Shown in pieces: positions 1 to 8,167 of a stretch of DNA of 64,000 nt. This DNA comes from Moritella sp. F3 (lineage in GTDB: Bacteria > Pseudomonadota > Gammaproteobacteria > Enterobacterales > Moritellaceae). The position numbers were made by a program, and so were the translations under genes. Within the stretch, counting starts at the first letter, position 1. The number at the start of each line of letters is the position of its first letter. The notes beneath the pieces were generated by a model. That model had not been told where the DNA came from and ran no database searches. It worked only from the letters and a program-made list of their open reading frames with translations. The stretch is taken from positions 124,001 to 188,000 of the forward strand of contig NZ_BLRL01000005.1 in assembly GCF_015082335.1 (NCBI RefSeq), in the 5' to 3' direction.

Positions 1-996
1 ATTGGTCGACGACCCGTGATTATGGCGGGCATGACTATATTTATGATGGGTACATTGGCGGCATTATTCGCTCCGTCATTTGAGTATTTTCTATTAGCTA
101 GCTTTATCCAAGGCTCTGGTACAGGTTGTGCGGGCGCAATGTCGAGAACGGTCACGCGTGACTGCTATGATGGCGCATCATTGCATCGAGCTAACAGCCT
201 TGTGAGTATGGGCGTCATTTTTTCACCCTTACTTGCACCTGTGGTGGGGGGTTATCTTTCAATGGCATTTGATTGGAAAGCAAGTTACCTGTTTTTACTG
301 ATCTTTGGCGCGCTAGTGACACTAGCGATGTTTACGATGTTTGATGAAACATTGCCTAAAGAAAAGCGTCGTAATGAGCGCGTTTGGACAAGCTATAGTT
401 ATGTGTTGAGTAACCGCCAATTCCAAGGTTATGTCTTTTGCCTTATTGCGACATTCGCGGGTATCGCTGTGTTTGAAGCTGCGGCAGGTGTATTGCTTGG
501 TAGTGTGTTAAAGCTCGATCCAACAACGGTAAGTTGGTTATTTGTATTACCATTACCGGGGTATTTATTGGGTGCCTGGTTATCTGCTACGTTATCGGTA
601 CGTATCGGCCAACGCAATTTGTTTAACATTGGTATGGTGACTTTGATTGTTGGAGCTCTAGCTATCTTCATTCCGGGCATGGCTGGATTAGTCACCGTTG
701 TGTCATTGATTGGTGGTGGGTTTATTTCGTTTATTGGTGCTGGAATAATTTTTCCTGCAGCAACAACTGCGGCAATTCAGCCTTTTCCTCATCATGCTGG
801 GACTGCGGGGGCAATTTTAGGTGGTATGCAAAATTTAGGCGCGGGCCTTGCGACATTAGCGGCATCATTGATGGGGGCAAAAGATCAGTTTAACCTTGGC
901 TCTGTGATGCTAGTCGCTGCAGTCTTAGTGGTGATTAGCATACTTTGGGTGCGACGTCGTTTCTCGAATGATGCTGCGATGACGCCGAGCTTATAA
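1..996 (+). CDS. emrD: EmrD-like multidrug efflux MFS transporter, 5' truncated
   Basis: This is the C-terminal part of a drug:proton antiporter of the major facilitator superfamily in the inner membrane. The frame is open from base 1 and reads IGRRPVIMAGM, the conserved loop 2-3 motif A (GRRPV), so the start codon lies outside the window. Later stretches (RTVTRDCYDG, HRANSLVSMG, SPLLAPVVGGY, PFPHHAGTAGAILGG) follow the pattern I recall for E. coli EmrD rather than Bcr. About ten hydrophobic segments remain. EmrD in E. coli exports uncouplers and detergents; the substrate here is inferred. The gene ends just before a strong symmetrical terminator. Confidence 0.85.
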   Translation: MGRRPVIMAGMTIFMMGTLAALFAPSFEYFLLASFIQGSGTGCAGAMSRTVTRDCYDGASLHRANSLVSMGVIFSPLLAPVVGGYLSMAFDWKASYLFLLIFGALVTLAMFTMFDETLPKEKRRNERVWTSYSYVLSNRQFQGYVFCLIATFAGIAVFEAAAGVLLGSVLKLDPTTVSWLFVLPLPGYLLGAWLSATLSVRIGQRNLFNIGMVTLIVGALAIFIPGMAGLVTVVSLIGGGFISFIGAGIIFPAATTAAIQPFPHHAGTAGAILGGMQNLGAGLATLAASLMGAKDQFNLGSVMLVAAVLVVISILWVRRRFSNDAAMTPSL

Positions 997-1013
997 TGCG
1001 TTAATAACTAAAT

Positions 1014-1041
1014 AAAATGGGAACAGGATCGTTCCCATTTT
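1014..1041. terminator. Bidirectional Rho-independent terminator
   Basis: Perfect 11-bp inverted repeat AAAATGGGAAC / GTTCCCATTTT with a 6-base loop. It has an A run on one side and a T run on the other, so it can serve both emrD on the plus strand and the convergent small gene on the minus strand. Confidence 0.85.
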
Positions 1042-1043
1042 AA

Positions 1044-1262
1044 CTAATGCTGATTTTCTCTATAATGCGGATCGGTCCAGCAGAGTGGTAGTGTTTCACC
1101 GGAAAGAAATAGAAGATCTGATTTTTTAAAGGTTTCCGGATCTTGTTGTTCTTCACCCACCTGATAGCGACCGACTACCGAATCATGGAATAGGTTCGTG
1201 AGATCGTCTTGTCCTATTACCTCTATCATATCGTTATTACTTTTATGTTTAAAAAACATCAT
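1044..1262 (-). CDS. Small conserved hypothetical protein, about 71 residues
   Basis: A short acidic soluble protein with no signal peptide or membrane segment. Two ATG codons stand in tandem; GGAG lies 6 bases before the second (1259), which is the more likely start. The middle part contains DSVVGRYQVGEEQQDPETFKK and a C-terminal CWTDPHYR. I have the impression that similar proteins occur in Vibrio and Shewanella but cannot name a family or function. It is convergent with emrD and shares its terminator. The good ribosome site and the regular protein composition argue that it is real. Confidence 0.55.
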   Translation of the reverse strand: MMFFKHKSNNDMIEVIGQDDLTNLFHDSVVGRYQVGEEQQDPETFKKSDLLFLSGETLPLCWTDPHYRENQH

Positions 1263-1470
1263 GCGCTCCAGTCGTTATCAGCTTTCTACCAGTAAAGTAT
1301 AGCCTGCGCTCACCTTTTATTTTGAATATCAGTTAAACTGTTGATACTCGCGATAATAGCTAAGCTGGTAATAAGCGTGCTCGGTATATCGTGATACAGA
1401 GCTCGTTATAACATGGCTGTAATAAACAGAGCTTCTCATAGACGGAGTGGATAATTGATACAGGTGCAAT

Positions 1471-2061
1471 ATGGATAAACCTTTCTCACAATCTTGTGAA
1501 AATAATAAACAAGCGATTTTAACTGTGCTCACTGGTGAGTTTACTCAGCCCCTGCGAATATTGGAAATCGGGACGGGCAGTGCACAGCATGCTGTACATT
1601 TTGCGGCTCAGTTACCATTCCTCACTTGGCAAACCAGTGATCTAGCCTGTAATCATGCCGGTATTCATACTTGGTTAGACAGTGTTGATTTAGCTAATTT
1701 AAAGCGTCCGCTATTATTAGATCTAAACCAAGATTGGCCGATTGACAGTGTGGAAGGTATCTTTACTGCGAACACGCTACATATTGTTAGCTGGCCTTTG
1801 GTGAAGCGTTTCTTTCAAGGTGTTGGTAGGCATTTAGCATCAGGCGGAAAACTGTGTATCTATGGTCCGTTTAATTACGATGGCCTATTTACCAGTCCAA
1901 GCAATGCTGATTTTGATGTCTGGTTAAAGAACATTGATAGTGAGCGTGGTATTCGTGATATTGAAGCGATTAATCAGCTTGCCAATGAACAAGACTTGGT
2001 ATTAATGCATGATCATACAATGCCAGCGAATAACCGTTTACTTGTGTTTGTTAAGTCTTAG
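1471..2061 (+). CDS. DUF938 family SAM-dependent methyltransferase
   Basis: A 196-residue class I methyltransferase-fold protein. The SAM-binding motif I is visible as ILEIGTGSAQHAVHFA near residues 31-46, followed by an acidic motif II region (WQTSDLACNH) and a motif IV-like IFTANTLHIVSW. The length and the opening pattern (FSQSCENNKQAIL) fit the DUF938 family, related to animal METTL26; the substrate is unknown. An AGGTG ribosome site precedes the ATG. It is a single gene with no operon partner in the same direction, so the context gives no hint of the substrate. Confidence 0.8.
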   Translation: MDKPFSQSCENNKQAILTVLTGEFTQPLRILEIGTGSAQHAVHFAAQLPFLTWQTSDLACNHAGIHTWLDSVDLANLKRPLLLDLNQDWPIDSVEGIFTANTLHIVSWPLVKRFFQGVGRHLASGGKLCIYGPFNYDGLFTSPSNADFDVWLKNIDSERGIRDIEAINQLANEQDLVLMHDHTMPANNRLLVFVKS

Positions 2062-2091
2062 GCTTGGCTTAATAATGGCTTCCCAAACAGG

Positions 2092-2379
2092 TTAACGCCT
2101 TTCACAAGAAGTGCATCCACGGCAAGCTACGCGAGTCTTACTGCTGCGATCTAGCCGACCGCGTTGTACTTTACAGTAAGCATTCTTTAAACAACGGCGA
2201 TAATCAAACCAGTCTTGTGGTTTGGTTAATAACACATAACCGTTAAAGCGTTTGAGTAAATCATCTTGCCATTCGTGTATTAATCCACTGTCGAAACCAA
2301 TATCAAAAAAATCTAATAACTCAGGGATGTTGGTTAATGACTTTATCTGCTCTGCAGTACTGGGCTTGCTTGTTTGCAT
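2092..2379 (-). CDS. NifW-like small protein with a cysteine-rich tail
   Basis: A 95-residue protein. The core (ELLDFFDIGFDSGLI, then KRFNGYVLL and a YRRCLKNAYCKVQ helix) resembles the NifW family, whose members protect or stabilise nitrogenase in diazotrophs. No nitrogen-fixation genes are present here, and NifW-like proteins of unknown role are annotated in several non-fixing marine gammaproteobacteria. The last residues form a CxxCxxC cluster (ACRGCTSCERR), which could bind a metal or an Fe-S cluster; this is not part of NifW as I know it. It is divergent from the sit operon, and their start regions are separated by about 170 bases holding a Fur-type box. Confidence 0.55.
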   Translation of the reverse strand: MQTSKPSTAEQIKSLTNIPELLDFFDIGFDSGLIHEWQDDLLKRFNGYVLLTKPQDWFDYRRCLKNAYCKVQRGRLDRSSKTRVACRGCTSCERR

Positions 2380-2459
2380 AACGGCCTTTTAGCTTAATTC
2401 TCCCATAGCAATTCATTAGCGTAAATCTAAAGCCTACGATTAGTTGTTGTGGATCAAAA

Positions 2460-2490
2460 AATACAAATGGTAATAATTATCATTTGTATT
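2460..2490. promoter_or_regulatory. Fur-type operator upstream of sitABCD
   Basis: A 31-base near-perfect palindrome. Outer arms AATACAAATG / CATTTGTATT flank a centre GTAATAATTAT, with only one mismatched pair. The core resembles the Fur 19-mer (GATAATGATAATCATTATC), although MntR or Zur boxes can look similar. It lies 58 bases before the chosen sitA start and can also reach the divergent NifW-like gene. Confidence 0.7.
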
Positions 2491-2548
2491 GAGGTGTTTT
2501 GAATTTCTTGCTAGTATCAGTTTATCCCGAAGTAAACAAGGAAGTCCC

Positions 2549-3481
2549 ATGCCACATCAATTTCGTTTTATGCTATCACCAGCGAGTATATTTTCAATAC
2601 TGTCATTATTTACAATTTTATTAAGTGCTGTTTGGACGACGAATGCAGTCGCTGCAGAGAACAAGTTTAAAGTGGTGACGACCTTTACCGTGATCGCTGA
2701 TATGGCGAGAAACATAGCGGGTGATGCTGCTGTTGTTACTTCAATAACCAAACCTGACGCCGAGATCCATAACTACCAAGCCACACCGGGTGATATACGT
2801 CGTGCGCAAGGTGCTGATTTGATTATTTATAACGGATTAAACCTGGAATTATGGTTTGATAAGTTTTTCCATAATTTACGTGATGTGCCTAGTGTTGTCG
2901 TTACCAAGGGCATTGTTCCTATGGGTATTTCGCAAGGTCCTTATTCTGGTAAACCCAACCCTCACGCGTGGATGTCAGCTGACAATGCCTTGATTTATAT
3001 TGAAAATATTCGTCAGGCATTCGTTATGTTCGACGGTGCTAACGCCGCCGTTTATAACCAAAATGCACAGCATTATAGTGCCCAAATATTGGATGCAGTC
3101 GCACCATTTAAACAACAACTTGCGGCCTTACCAAAAAACCAACGCTGGTTAGTCACGAGTGAGGGCGCGTTCAGTTATTTAGCCCGTGATTATGATTTGA
3201 AAGAGCTTTTCCTTTGGCCTATTAATGCGGATTCTCAAGGTACACCGCAACAAGTGCGTAAGGTTATCGATAAAATGAAAGCCAATCAGATTGCAGCCAT
3301 CTTTAGTGAAAGTACGGTATCAGCCCGACCAGCGCAGCAAGTCGCCCGTGAGACGGGGAGTCGTTATGCTGGCGTTTTATATGTTGATTCATTAAGTGCG
3401 ATTGATGGACCTGTGCCAACGTATATTGACTTGCTAAAAGTCACCCTCGGTACGATAGCAAAAGGACTCGAACAAGAATGA
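2549..3481 (+). CDS. sitA: SitA/YfeA manganese/iron-binding periplasmic protein
   Basis: The substrate-binding component of a Mn(II)/Fe(II) ABC importer (cluster A-I family). I chose the ATG at 2549 because it follows AAGGAAG and gives a clean signal peptide ending at about VAA; an upstream in-frame ATG at 2489 lacks these. In the 310-residue protein the four expected metal ligands are visible: H74 (EIHNYQ), H139 (NPHAWMS), E205 (TSEGAFSY) and D280 (LYVDSLS). The text matches the Yersinia YfeA/SitA type closely ([30 protein letters not shown]) rather than zinc-specific ZnuA, which carries a His-rich loop. It is the first gene of a four-gene operon under a Fur-type box. Confidence 0.9.
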   Translation: MPHQFRFMLSPASIFSILSLFTILLSAVWTTNAVAAENKFKVVTTFTVIADMARNIAGDAAVVTSITKPDAEIHNYQATPGDIRRAQGADLIIYNGLNLELWFDKFFHNLRDVPSVVVTKGIVPMGISQGPYSGKPNPHAWMSADNALIYIENIRQAFVMFDGANAAVYNQNAQHYSAQILDAVAPFKQQLAALPKNQRWLVTSEGAFSYLARDYDLKELFLWPINADSQGTPQQVRKVIDKMKANQIAAIFSESTVSARPAQQVARETGSRYAGVLYVDSLSAIDGPVPTYIDLLKVTLGTIAKGLEQE

Positions 3482-4329
3482 TGGGATTAGCGGTTAACGA
3501 TATTAGTGTGACGTACAGAAACGGCCATACTGCGCTAGTCAATGCCAGTTTTAGCTTACCTCAAGGCTCGATTACGGCATTGGTTGGGATTAATGGCAGT
3601 GGTAAATCAACTTTATTCAAGGCGATCATGGGATTTGTTACGTTAGCAAAAGGCTCGGTTGATATTTTAGGTTTGCCAGTTAATAAGGCGTTAAAAAGTA
3701 ATCTGGTTGCTTATGTGCCACAGAGCGAAGAGATTGATTGGAATTTTCCTATTTTAGTCAAAGATGTCGTTATGATGGGACGTTACGGGCATATGAATAT
3801 GCTACGTATAGCGAAGCGGAACGATCATGATAAGGTCAATTTGGCGCTTGAACGCGTTAATATGAGTGAGTTTAAGTACAGACAAATTGGTGAGCTATCT
3901 GGCGGTCAAAAAAAACGTGTGTTTCTTGCCCGAGCGTTGGCTCAAGAAAGCCAAGTCATTTTACTGGATGAACCTTTTACTGGGGTTGATGTACAAACAG
4001 AAGAGCAGATCATGGCGTTACTGCGGGAGTTACGCGCTGAAGGTAAGGTGATTTTAGTCTCTACGCATAATCTCGGTAGTGTGCCAGAGTTTTGCGACCG
4101 AACTGTGTTAATTAACCGTACCATATTGGGGGCGGGGTTAACCAGTGAGATATTCACTCAGGATAACTTGCAGAAAACCTTTGGTGGAGTATTACGTCAC
4201 TTTATTCTTGCGGGCGATGAATTACATGAAGATGATGATAAGCGGCAGGTGACAGTACTGTCAGATCATGAACGCCCAGTGGTTCTTTATGGTGACGGTG
4301 AGCAAACGCCAGTAGTGAGGAATCGATGA
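3478..4329 (+). CDS. sitB: SitB Mn/Fe ABC transporter ATPase
   Basis: A 283-residue ATP-binding subunit that powers the SitABCD importer from the cytoplasmic face. The Walker A motif GINGSGKST is at residues 37-45, the signature LSGGQKKR near 140, and Walker [13 protein letters not shown] follows, with a switch histidine in STHNLG. The C-terminal tail after residue 245 is acidic (DELHEDDDK), a feature also seen in YfeB-type proteins. Its ATG overlaps the sitA stop by four bases and the next gene overlaps its own stop, so translation is coupled. Confidence 0.9.
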   Translation: MMGLAVNDISVTYRNGHTALVNASFSLPQGSITALVGINGSGKSTLFKAIMGFVTLAKGSVDILGLPVNKALKSNLVAYVPQSEEIDWNFPILVKDVVMMGRYGHMNMLRIAKRNDHDKVNLALERVNMSEFKYRQIGELSGGQKKRVFLARALAQESQVILLDEPFTGVDVQTEEQIMALLRELRAEGKVILVSTHNLGSVPEFCDRTVLINRTILGAGLTSEIFTQDNLQKTFGGVLRHFILAGDELHEDDDKRQVTVLSDHERPVVLYGDGEQTPVVRNR

Positions 4330-5183
4330 TAGAGTCACTATTAACCCCCTTTAGTTATGATTATATGGTCAATGCCATCTTTATTAGTGCATTGGTAGGC
4401 GGCGTTTGTGCGTTTTTGTCAGCGTATTTAATGTTGAAAGGCTGGTCATTAATTGGTGATGCCTTATCGCATGCTATCGTTCCCGGTGTCGCTGGCGCCT
4501 ATATGTTAGGGTTGCCGTTTGCTTTGGGCGCCTTTTTTTCGGGCGGGTTGGCTGCCACAACCATGCTGTTTCTAAATCAACGTACAAAGCTAAAAGAAGA
4601 CGCGATCATCGGGCTCATATTTACCTCATTTTTTGGTTTAGGGCTGTTTATGGTGTCGCTGTCACCGACATCTGTAAATATCCAAACTATCGTCATGGGA
4701 AATATTTTAGCCATTACCCCAGCTGATACTTTACAACTGTTATTAATCTCCGGTATTTCATTGTTTGTACTGATATTAAAATGGAAAGATCTAATGGTCG
4801 TCTTTTTTGATGAACATCATGCGCGCAGTATTGGCTTAAGCCCGAATGCGCTAAAGGTTTTATTCTTCACCTTATTGAGTGCGTGTACAGTCGCGGCACT
4901 ACAAACTGTGGGTGCCTTTTTAGTGATAGCGATGGTGGTCACACCCGGTGCAACTGCTTATCTACTCAGTGACAGGTTCTCTTGGGTAATTATATTGAGT
5001 GTTATTATTGGGGCTGCGAGTTCATTTATTGGCGCCTACCTTAGCTATTTTATTGATGGCGCGACAGGAGGCATCATTGTGATATTGCAAGCGATGGTAT
5101 TTATATTGGCGTTTGTATTTGCGCCCAAGCATGGTTATTTAGCGGCAAGGTTCAAGGCTAGACAAACGATAGGGACATTATAA
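4326..5183 (+). CDS. sitC: SitC Mn/Fe ABC transporter permease
   Basis: A 285-residue integral membrane permease of the ABC-3 (zinc/manganese) family with about eight hydrophobic segments. The family loop [22 protein letters not shown] is present near residues 40-60, and [14 protein letters not shown] marks the cytoplasmic coupling region. It overlaps sitB by four bases and touches sitD with a TAATG stop-start. With SitD it should form the heterodimeric channel for Mn(II)/Fe(II). Confidence 0.88.
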   Translation: MIESLLTPFSYDYMVNAIFISALVGGVCAFLSAYLMLKGWSLIGDALSHAIVPGVAGAYMLGLPFALGAFFSGGLAATTMLFLNQRTKLKEDAIIGLIFTSFFGLGLFMVSLSPTSVNIQTIVMGNILAITPADTLQLLLISGISLFVLILKWKDLMVVFFDEHHARSIGLSPNALKVLFFTLLSACTVAALQTVGAFLVIAMVVTPGATAYLLSDRFSWVIILSVIIGAASSFIGAYLSYFIDGATGGIIVILQAMVFILAFVFAPKHGYLAARFKARQTIGTL

Positions 5184-6085
5184 TGGTGAGCTTACTTGAT
5201 ACGTTATCTGAAACAATATTAAACACCTTATTAGAGCCGTTTTCATTTACTTTTATGCAGCAAGCATTTTTAATTGTGCTGCTTGTGGCGATCCCAACCG
5301 CTTTATTGTCGTGTTTCTTGGTATTAAAAGGCTGGTCTTTGATGGGCGATGCTATTTCTCATTCTGTGCTACCCGGGGTGGTGATCGCTTATGTCTTGGC
5401 TATTCCTTATGTTATCGGCGCGTTTGTTGCGGGGATCTTTTGCGCACTCGCGACTGGTTTTATTAAAGATAATAGTCGATTGAAAGAAGACACTGTCATG
5501 GGCGTAGTGTTTTCGAGCATGTTTGGTTTAGGCCTGGTATTAATGACCAAAATAGAGTCGGGTGTACATTTAGATCATATCTTGTTTGGTGATGTACTTG
5601 GGGTGACATGGCAGGATATTTTGGAAGTGGGGGTTGTCGCTTTCCTAGTCGTGGCATTCATGCTGATTAAAGGCAAGGATCTACTGGTCTTCGTGTTTGA
5701 TCATCAACACGCGAAGGCGATCGGTTTATCGACAGGGTTATTACATTATGGTCTGTTATCATTACTCACGTTAACGATAGTTTGCGCGCTAAAAGCTGTC
5801 GGTATGATCTTGGTTATTGCGATGCTGATTGCTCCAGGGGCGATCGCATTCTTATTAACGAATAAATTTCAAAGCATGCTGCTGGTGGCATTACTCATTT
5901 CGTTATTAGCATCGTTCTTTGGTGTATACTTGAGCTTTTATCTCGACAGTGCGCCAGCACCAACGATTATCATGTTATTGAGTATCGCCTTTATTCTGGT
6001 GTTTATTTATAGCAGTTACCAAGCAAAAGTAACTGCGTCAAAATACTTACATCAAGATATCGCTGCGGACTTAAGCTGTTTGTAA
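5183..6085 (+). CDS. sitD: SitD Mn/Fe ABC transporter permease
   Basis: The second 300-residue ABC-3 permease of the operon, paralogous to SitC (KGWSLMGDAISHSVLPGVV, VFDHQHAKAIGLS). About eight to nine membrane segments are visible. The ATG overlaps the sitC stop codon. Its 3' end overlaps the 3' end of the convergent methyltransferase gene by 15 bases, so no separate terminator lies between them. The two-permease arrangement is diagnostic of Sit/Yfe systems as opposed to MntABC or ZnuABC, which have one permease. Confidence 0.88.
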   Translation: MVSLLDTLSETILNTLLEPFSFTFMQQAFLIVLLVAIPTALLSCFLVLKGWSLMGDAISHSVLPGVVIAYVLAIPYVIGAFVAGIFCALATGFIKDNSRLKEDTVMGVVFSSMFGLGLVLMTKIESGVHLDHILFGDVLGVTWQDILEVGVVAFLVVAFMLIKGKDLLVFVFDHQHAKAIGLSTGLLHYGLLSLLTLTIVCALKAVGMILVIAMLIAPGAIAFLLTNKFQSMLLVALLISLLASFFGVYLSFYLDSAPAPTIIMLLSIAFILVFIYSSYQAKVTASKYLHQDIAADLSCL

Positions 6086-6880
6086 ATCGGCAAGCCATTG
6101 CTGTTCGAAATCTTGCATACGTAAATGCTTACGCGAGCTTTCATGTGACTCTCTATGCTGGTCTGAAGTAAACGGGCCGGCTTGGCAGTAATGACAGCAA
6201 TCATCACCGAGTATTGTCGACGGTGTTAACTGTGAACTGAGTGCCTGTGCTAGCTGGTTAGCAGGGCGTAGACTCCAGACATAAGTAATGCCCTTGGTAT
6301 CTTTAACGTGCTTATCACGATCAACATTACGAATGCGGTAGCCAGGAAAATTGGCGATATCGAAGTTCATTTCACCGAGGAAATGGATATCGGTATTGCG
6401 TATTAATGAATGTTGAATATTCCATTCAGAGTAAGGTTTGACGTCTTTGCTGGTGATATAACACAGCTGTGGGCCAGTAGGATCAAGTAACTGTTCACTA
6501 CTATTAATTAAAAACTGGCGTAACAGGCGGCGATTTAGCGTGTTAATACCAATACCTGCGCATTTGTCATTAAACTCTGTTTTAGAGGTAAAGCCAGGTA
6601 CGAGTGGAAATTGGAAAATAACCAGGTCAAAACTATGGTGCTTTATTTCAGACCATGTCTCAGGTTTAGTTATATCAAAACCAGTTAATACTTGGCAATT
6701 ATGAGCGAGTAATTTTTTATAAAAATCATCACCATACTTATTTTCCAACGTGGCAAGTGGATCGAAAATGGTGGCTGTTAATTGCGCCGGTGCATAATGT
6801 TGAAGCAAGGCATTAGAGAATGATAAATCGCCATCGCCAATCGTTAGGATGCGCCAGTTGGGGTTAATATGCATGGTCAA
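6071..6880 (-). CDS. BMT5-like (DUF2431) methyltransferase with C-terminal U1-type zinc finger
   Basis: A 269-residue protein. The N-terminus reads WRILTIGDGDLSFSNALL, the glycine-rich GDGDLSFS motif of the DUF2431 family, whose yeast member Bmt5 makes m3U in 25S rRNA. A Rossmann-like core follows (DLVIFQFPLVPGF resembles the catalytic-site strand). The C-terminus carries C229-x2-C232-x13-H246-x5-H252, matching the spacing of U1/matrin-type C2H2 zinc fingers that bind structured RNA. I infer an RNA methyltransferase, with rRNA or tRNA as the likely target. It has its own promoter region, is convergent with sitD and divergent from the glycosyltransferase. The fold assignment is fairly secure; the target is unknown. 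Confidence 0.7.
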   Translation of the reverse strand: MTMHINPNWRILTIGDGDLSFSNALLQHYAPAQLTATIFDPLATLENKYGDDFYKKLLAHNCQVLTGFDITKPETWSEIKHHSFDLVIFQFPLVPGFTSKTEFNDKCAGIGINTLNRRLLRQFLINSSEQLLDPTGPQLCYITSKDVKPYSEWNIQHSLIRNTDIHFLGEMNFDIANFPGYRIRNVDRDKHVKDTKGITYVWSLRPANQLAQALSSQLTPSTILGDDCCHYCQAGPFTSDQHRESHESSRKHLRMQDFEQQWLADLQTA

Positions 6881-7003
6881 AGAAACTCAGTAATACGATA
6901 AAGCGGAATATTATACGGCAGCACTACAATAATTTCACTTCTACAATGCCATTAACGTTATTATTTCTATACTTAAGTTAATCCTCTCACTTAAGGTATC
7001 GCA

Positions 7004-8167
7004 ATGAAACATATCGCGATTGTTGTTCCTGAATTCCCAACAGCCTCCGAAACATTTGTGGTAACGGAAATATGCGCATTAGCAAAGGCGGGCCATCAAG
7101 TCACCGTATTTTGTTTTATTAAGCGTGATTCAGTGGTGACATTACCTAATAATGTGACTGTGATTGATGTCAATATGGCATCTAATAAACAAGTATCTGC
7201 ATTTGTTGCTAAGCACCCTTTAGCGACGACAAAGGCATTTAAATGTGCTAATCACCAGCATGCTATCACGACATGTTCATTACTTTCTTATGGTGCAAAG
7301 TTAGCTTATCTCGCCGATAAATTTCACTGCGAGCATTTTCACTGTCATTTTATGCATTGCAGTTTGGCGTACACACTCGTCGCCGCTTGCTGGTTGGAGA
7401 TCACCACCTCGAGTGTCGAGCATGGTTCTGTCATATATGAAGATAATGATGATATTCGTTATAAATTAACGGCGTGTAGTTTTAACATTGCTGAGTGCGA
7501 AGATATTATTAAGAACTTTCAATTGCTTGGAGCAAAGCATTTACACTTATTGCACAGTGGTGTCGATATATCGCGTTTCCCCGCACATCCAGTCCCGTCA
7601 CATAAGCAGCTGGAGTTGCTCTTTGTTGGCCATTTGGTCGAGAAAAAAGGCATTGCCTATGCGTTAGAAGCATTGGCTCTGATTGCTGAAAATGTACGAC
7701 CGCATTTTGATATTGTCGGCCAAGGCCCTGCGCAAAATTACCTTCAGCACTTAGTTAAAAAATTAAACTTAACCGCATTTGTACGCTTGATGGGCTATCG
7801 CTCTCCGCATTGGATCGCGCAGAAAGGTTCTGATTATGATGGTTTTGTTGCTCCGTTTTGCGTTTCTGCTGATGGCGATAGTGATAGTGGCCCTGTGGTA
7901 TTAAAAGAGGCGATGGCGATGGGGTTACCTGTGATTACTAGCGATGTCATGGGATGCCGTGACATTGTGACTGAAGATACCGGGTATATCGTTGCATCGA
8001 AAGACGTACTGGCATTAAAGTTGGCGATTGAAGCGCTTATACAATGCCAAAATAACGTGCGAGACCAGATGCGGCTCCTGGCGCGTCAGCGAGTAGAGCA
8101 GTACTTTAATGCCCAAGTACAAGCCCTCCGACTATCCCGTTTGATTGAAGGAGCCACAGTTAAATGA
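7004..8167 (+). CDS. GT4-family glycosyltransferase
   Basis: A 387-residue retaining glycosyltransferase of the GT-B fold. The N-terminal domain begins KHIAIVVPEFPTASETFV, typical of colanic-acid/exopolysaccharide WcaL-like enzymes. The C-terminal nucleotide-sugar domain has the LLFVGHLVEKKGIAYALEAL strand and the E-x7-E region (VVLKEAMAMGLPVITSDVMGCRDIV). It is probably cytoplasmic and adds a sugar to a lipid-linked glycan. The start follows TAAGGT. The next gene begins inside its last codons (ATGA overlap), so the pair is co-translated. The linkage and sugar cannot be deduced. Confidence 0.8.
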   Translation: MKHIAIVVPEFPTASETFVVTEICALAKAGHQVTVFCFIKRDSVVTLPNNVTVIDVNMASNKQVSAFVAKHPLATTKAFKCANHQHAITTCSLLSYGAKLAYLADKFHCEHFHCHFMHCSLAYTLVAACWLEITTSSVEHGSVIYEDNDDIRYKLTACSFNIAECEDIIKNFQLLGAKHLHLLHSGVDISRFPAHPVPSHKQLELLFVGHLVEKKGIAYALEALALIAENVRPHFDIVGQGPAQNYLQHLVKKLNLTAFVRLMGYRSPHWIAQKGSDYDGFVAPFCVSADGDSDSGPVVLKEAMAMGLPVITSDVMGCRDIVTEDTGYIVASKDVLALKLAIEALIQCQNNVRDQMRLLARQRVEQYFNAQVQALRLSRLIEGATVK

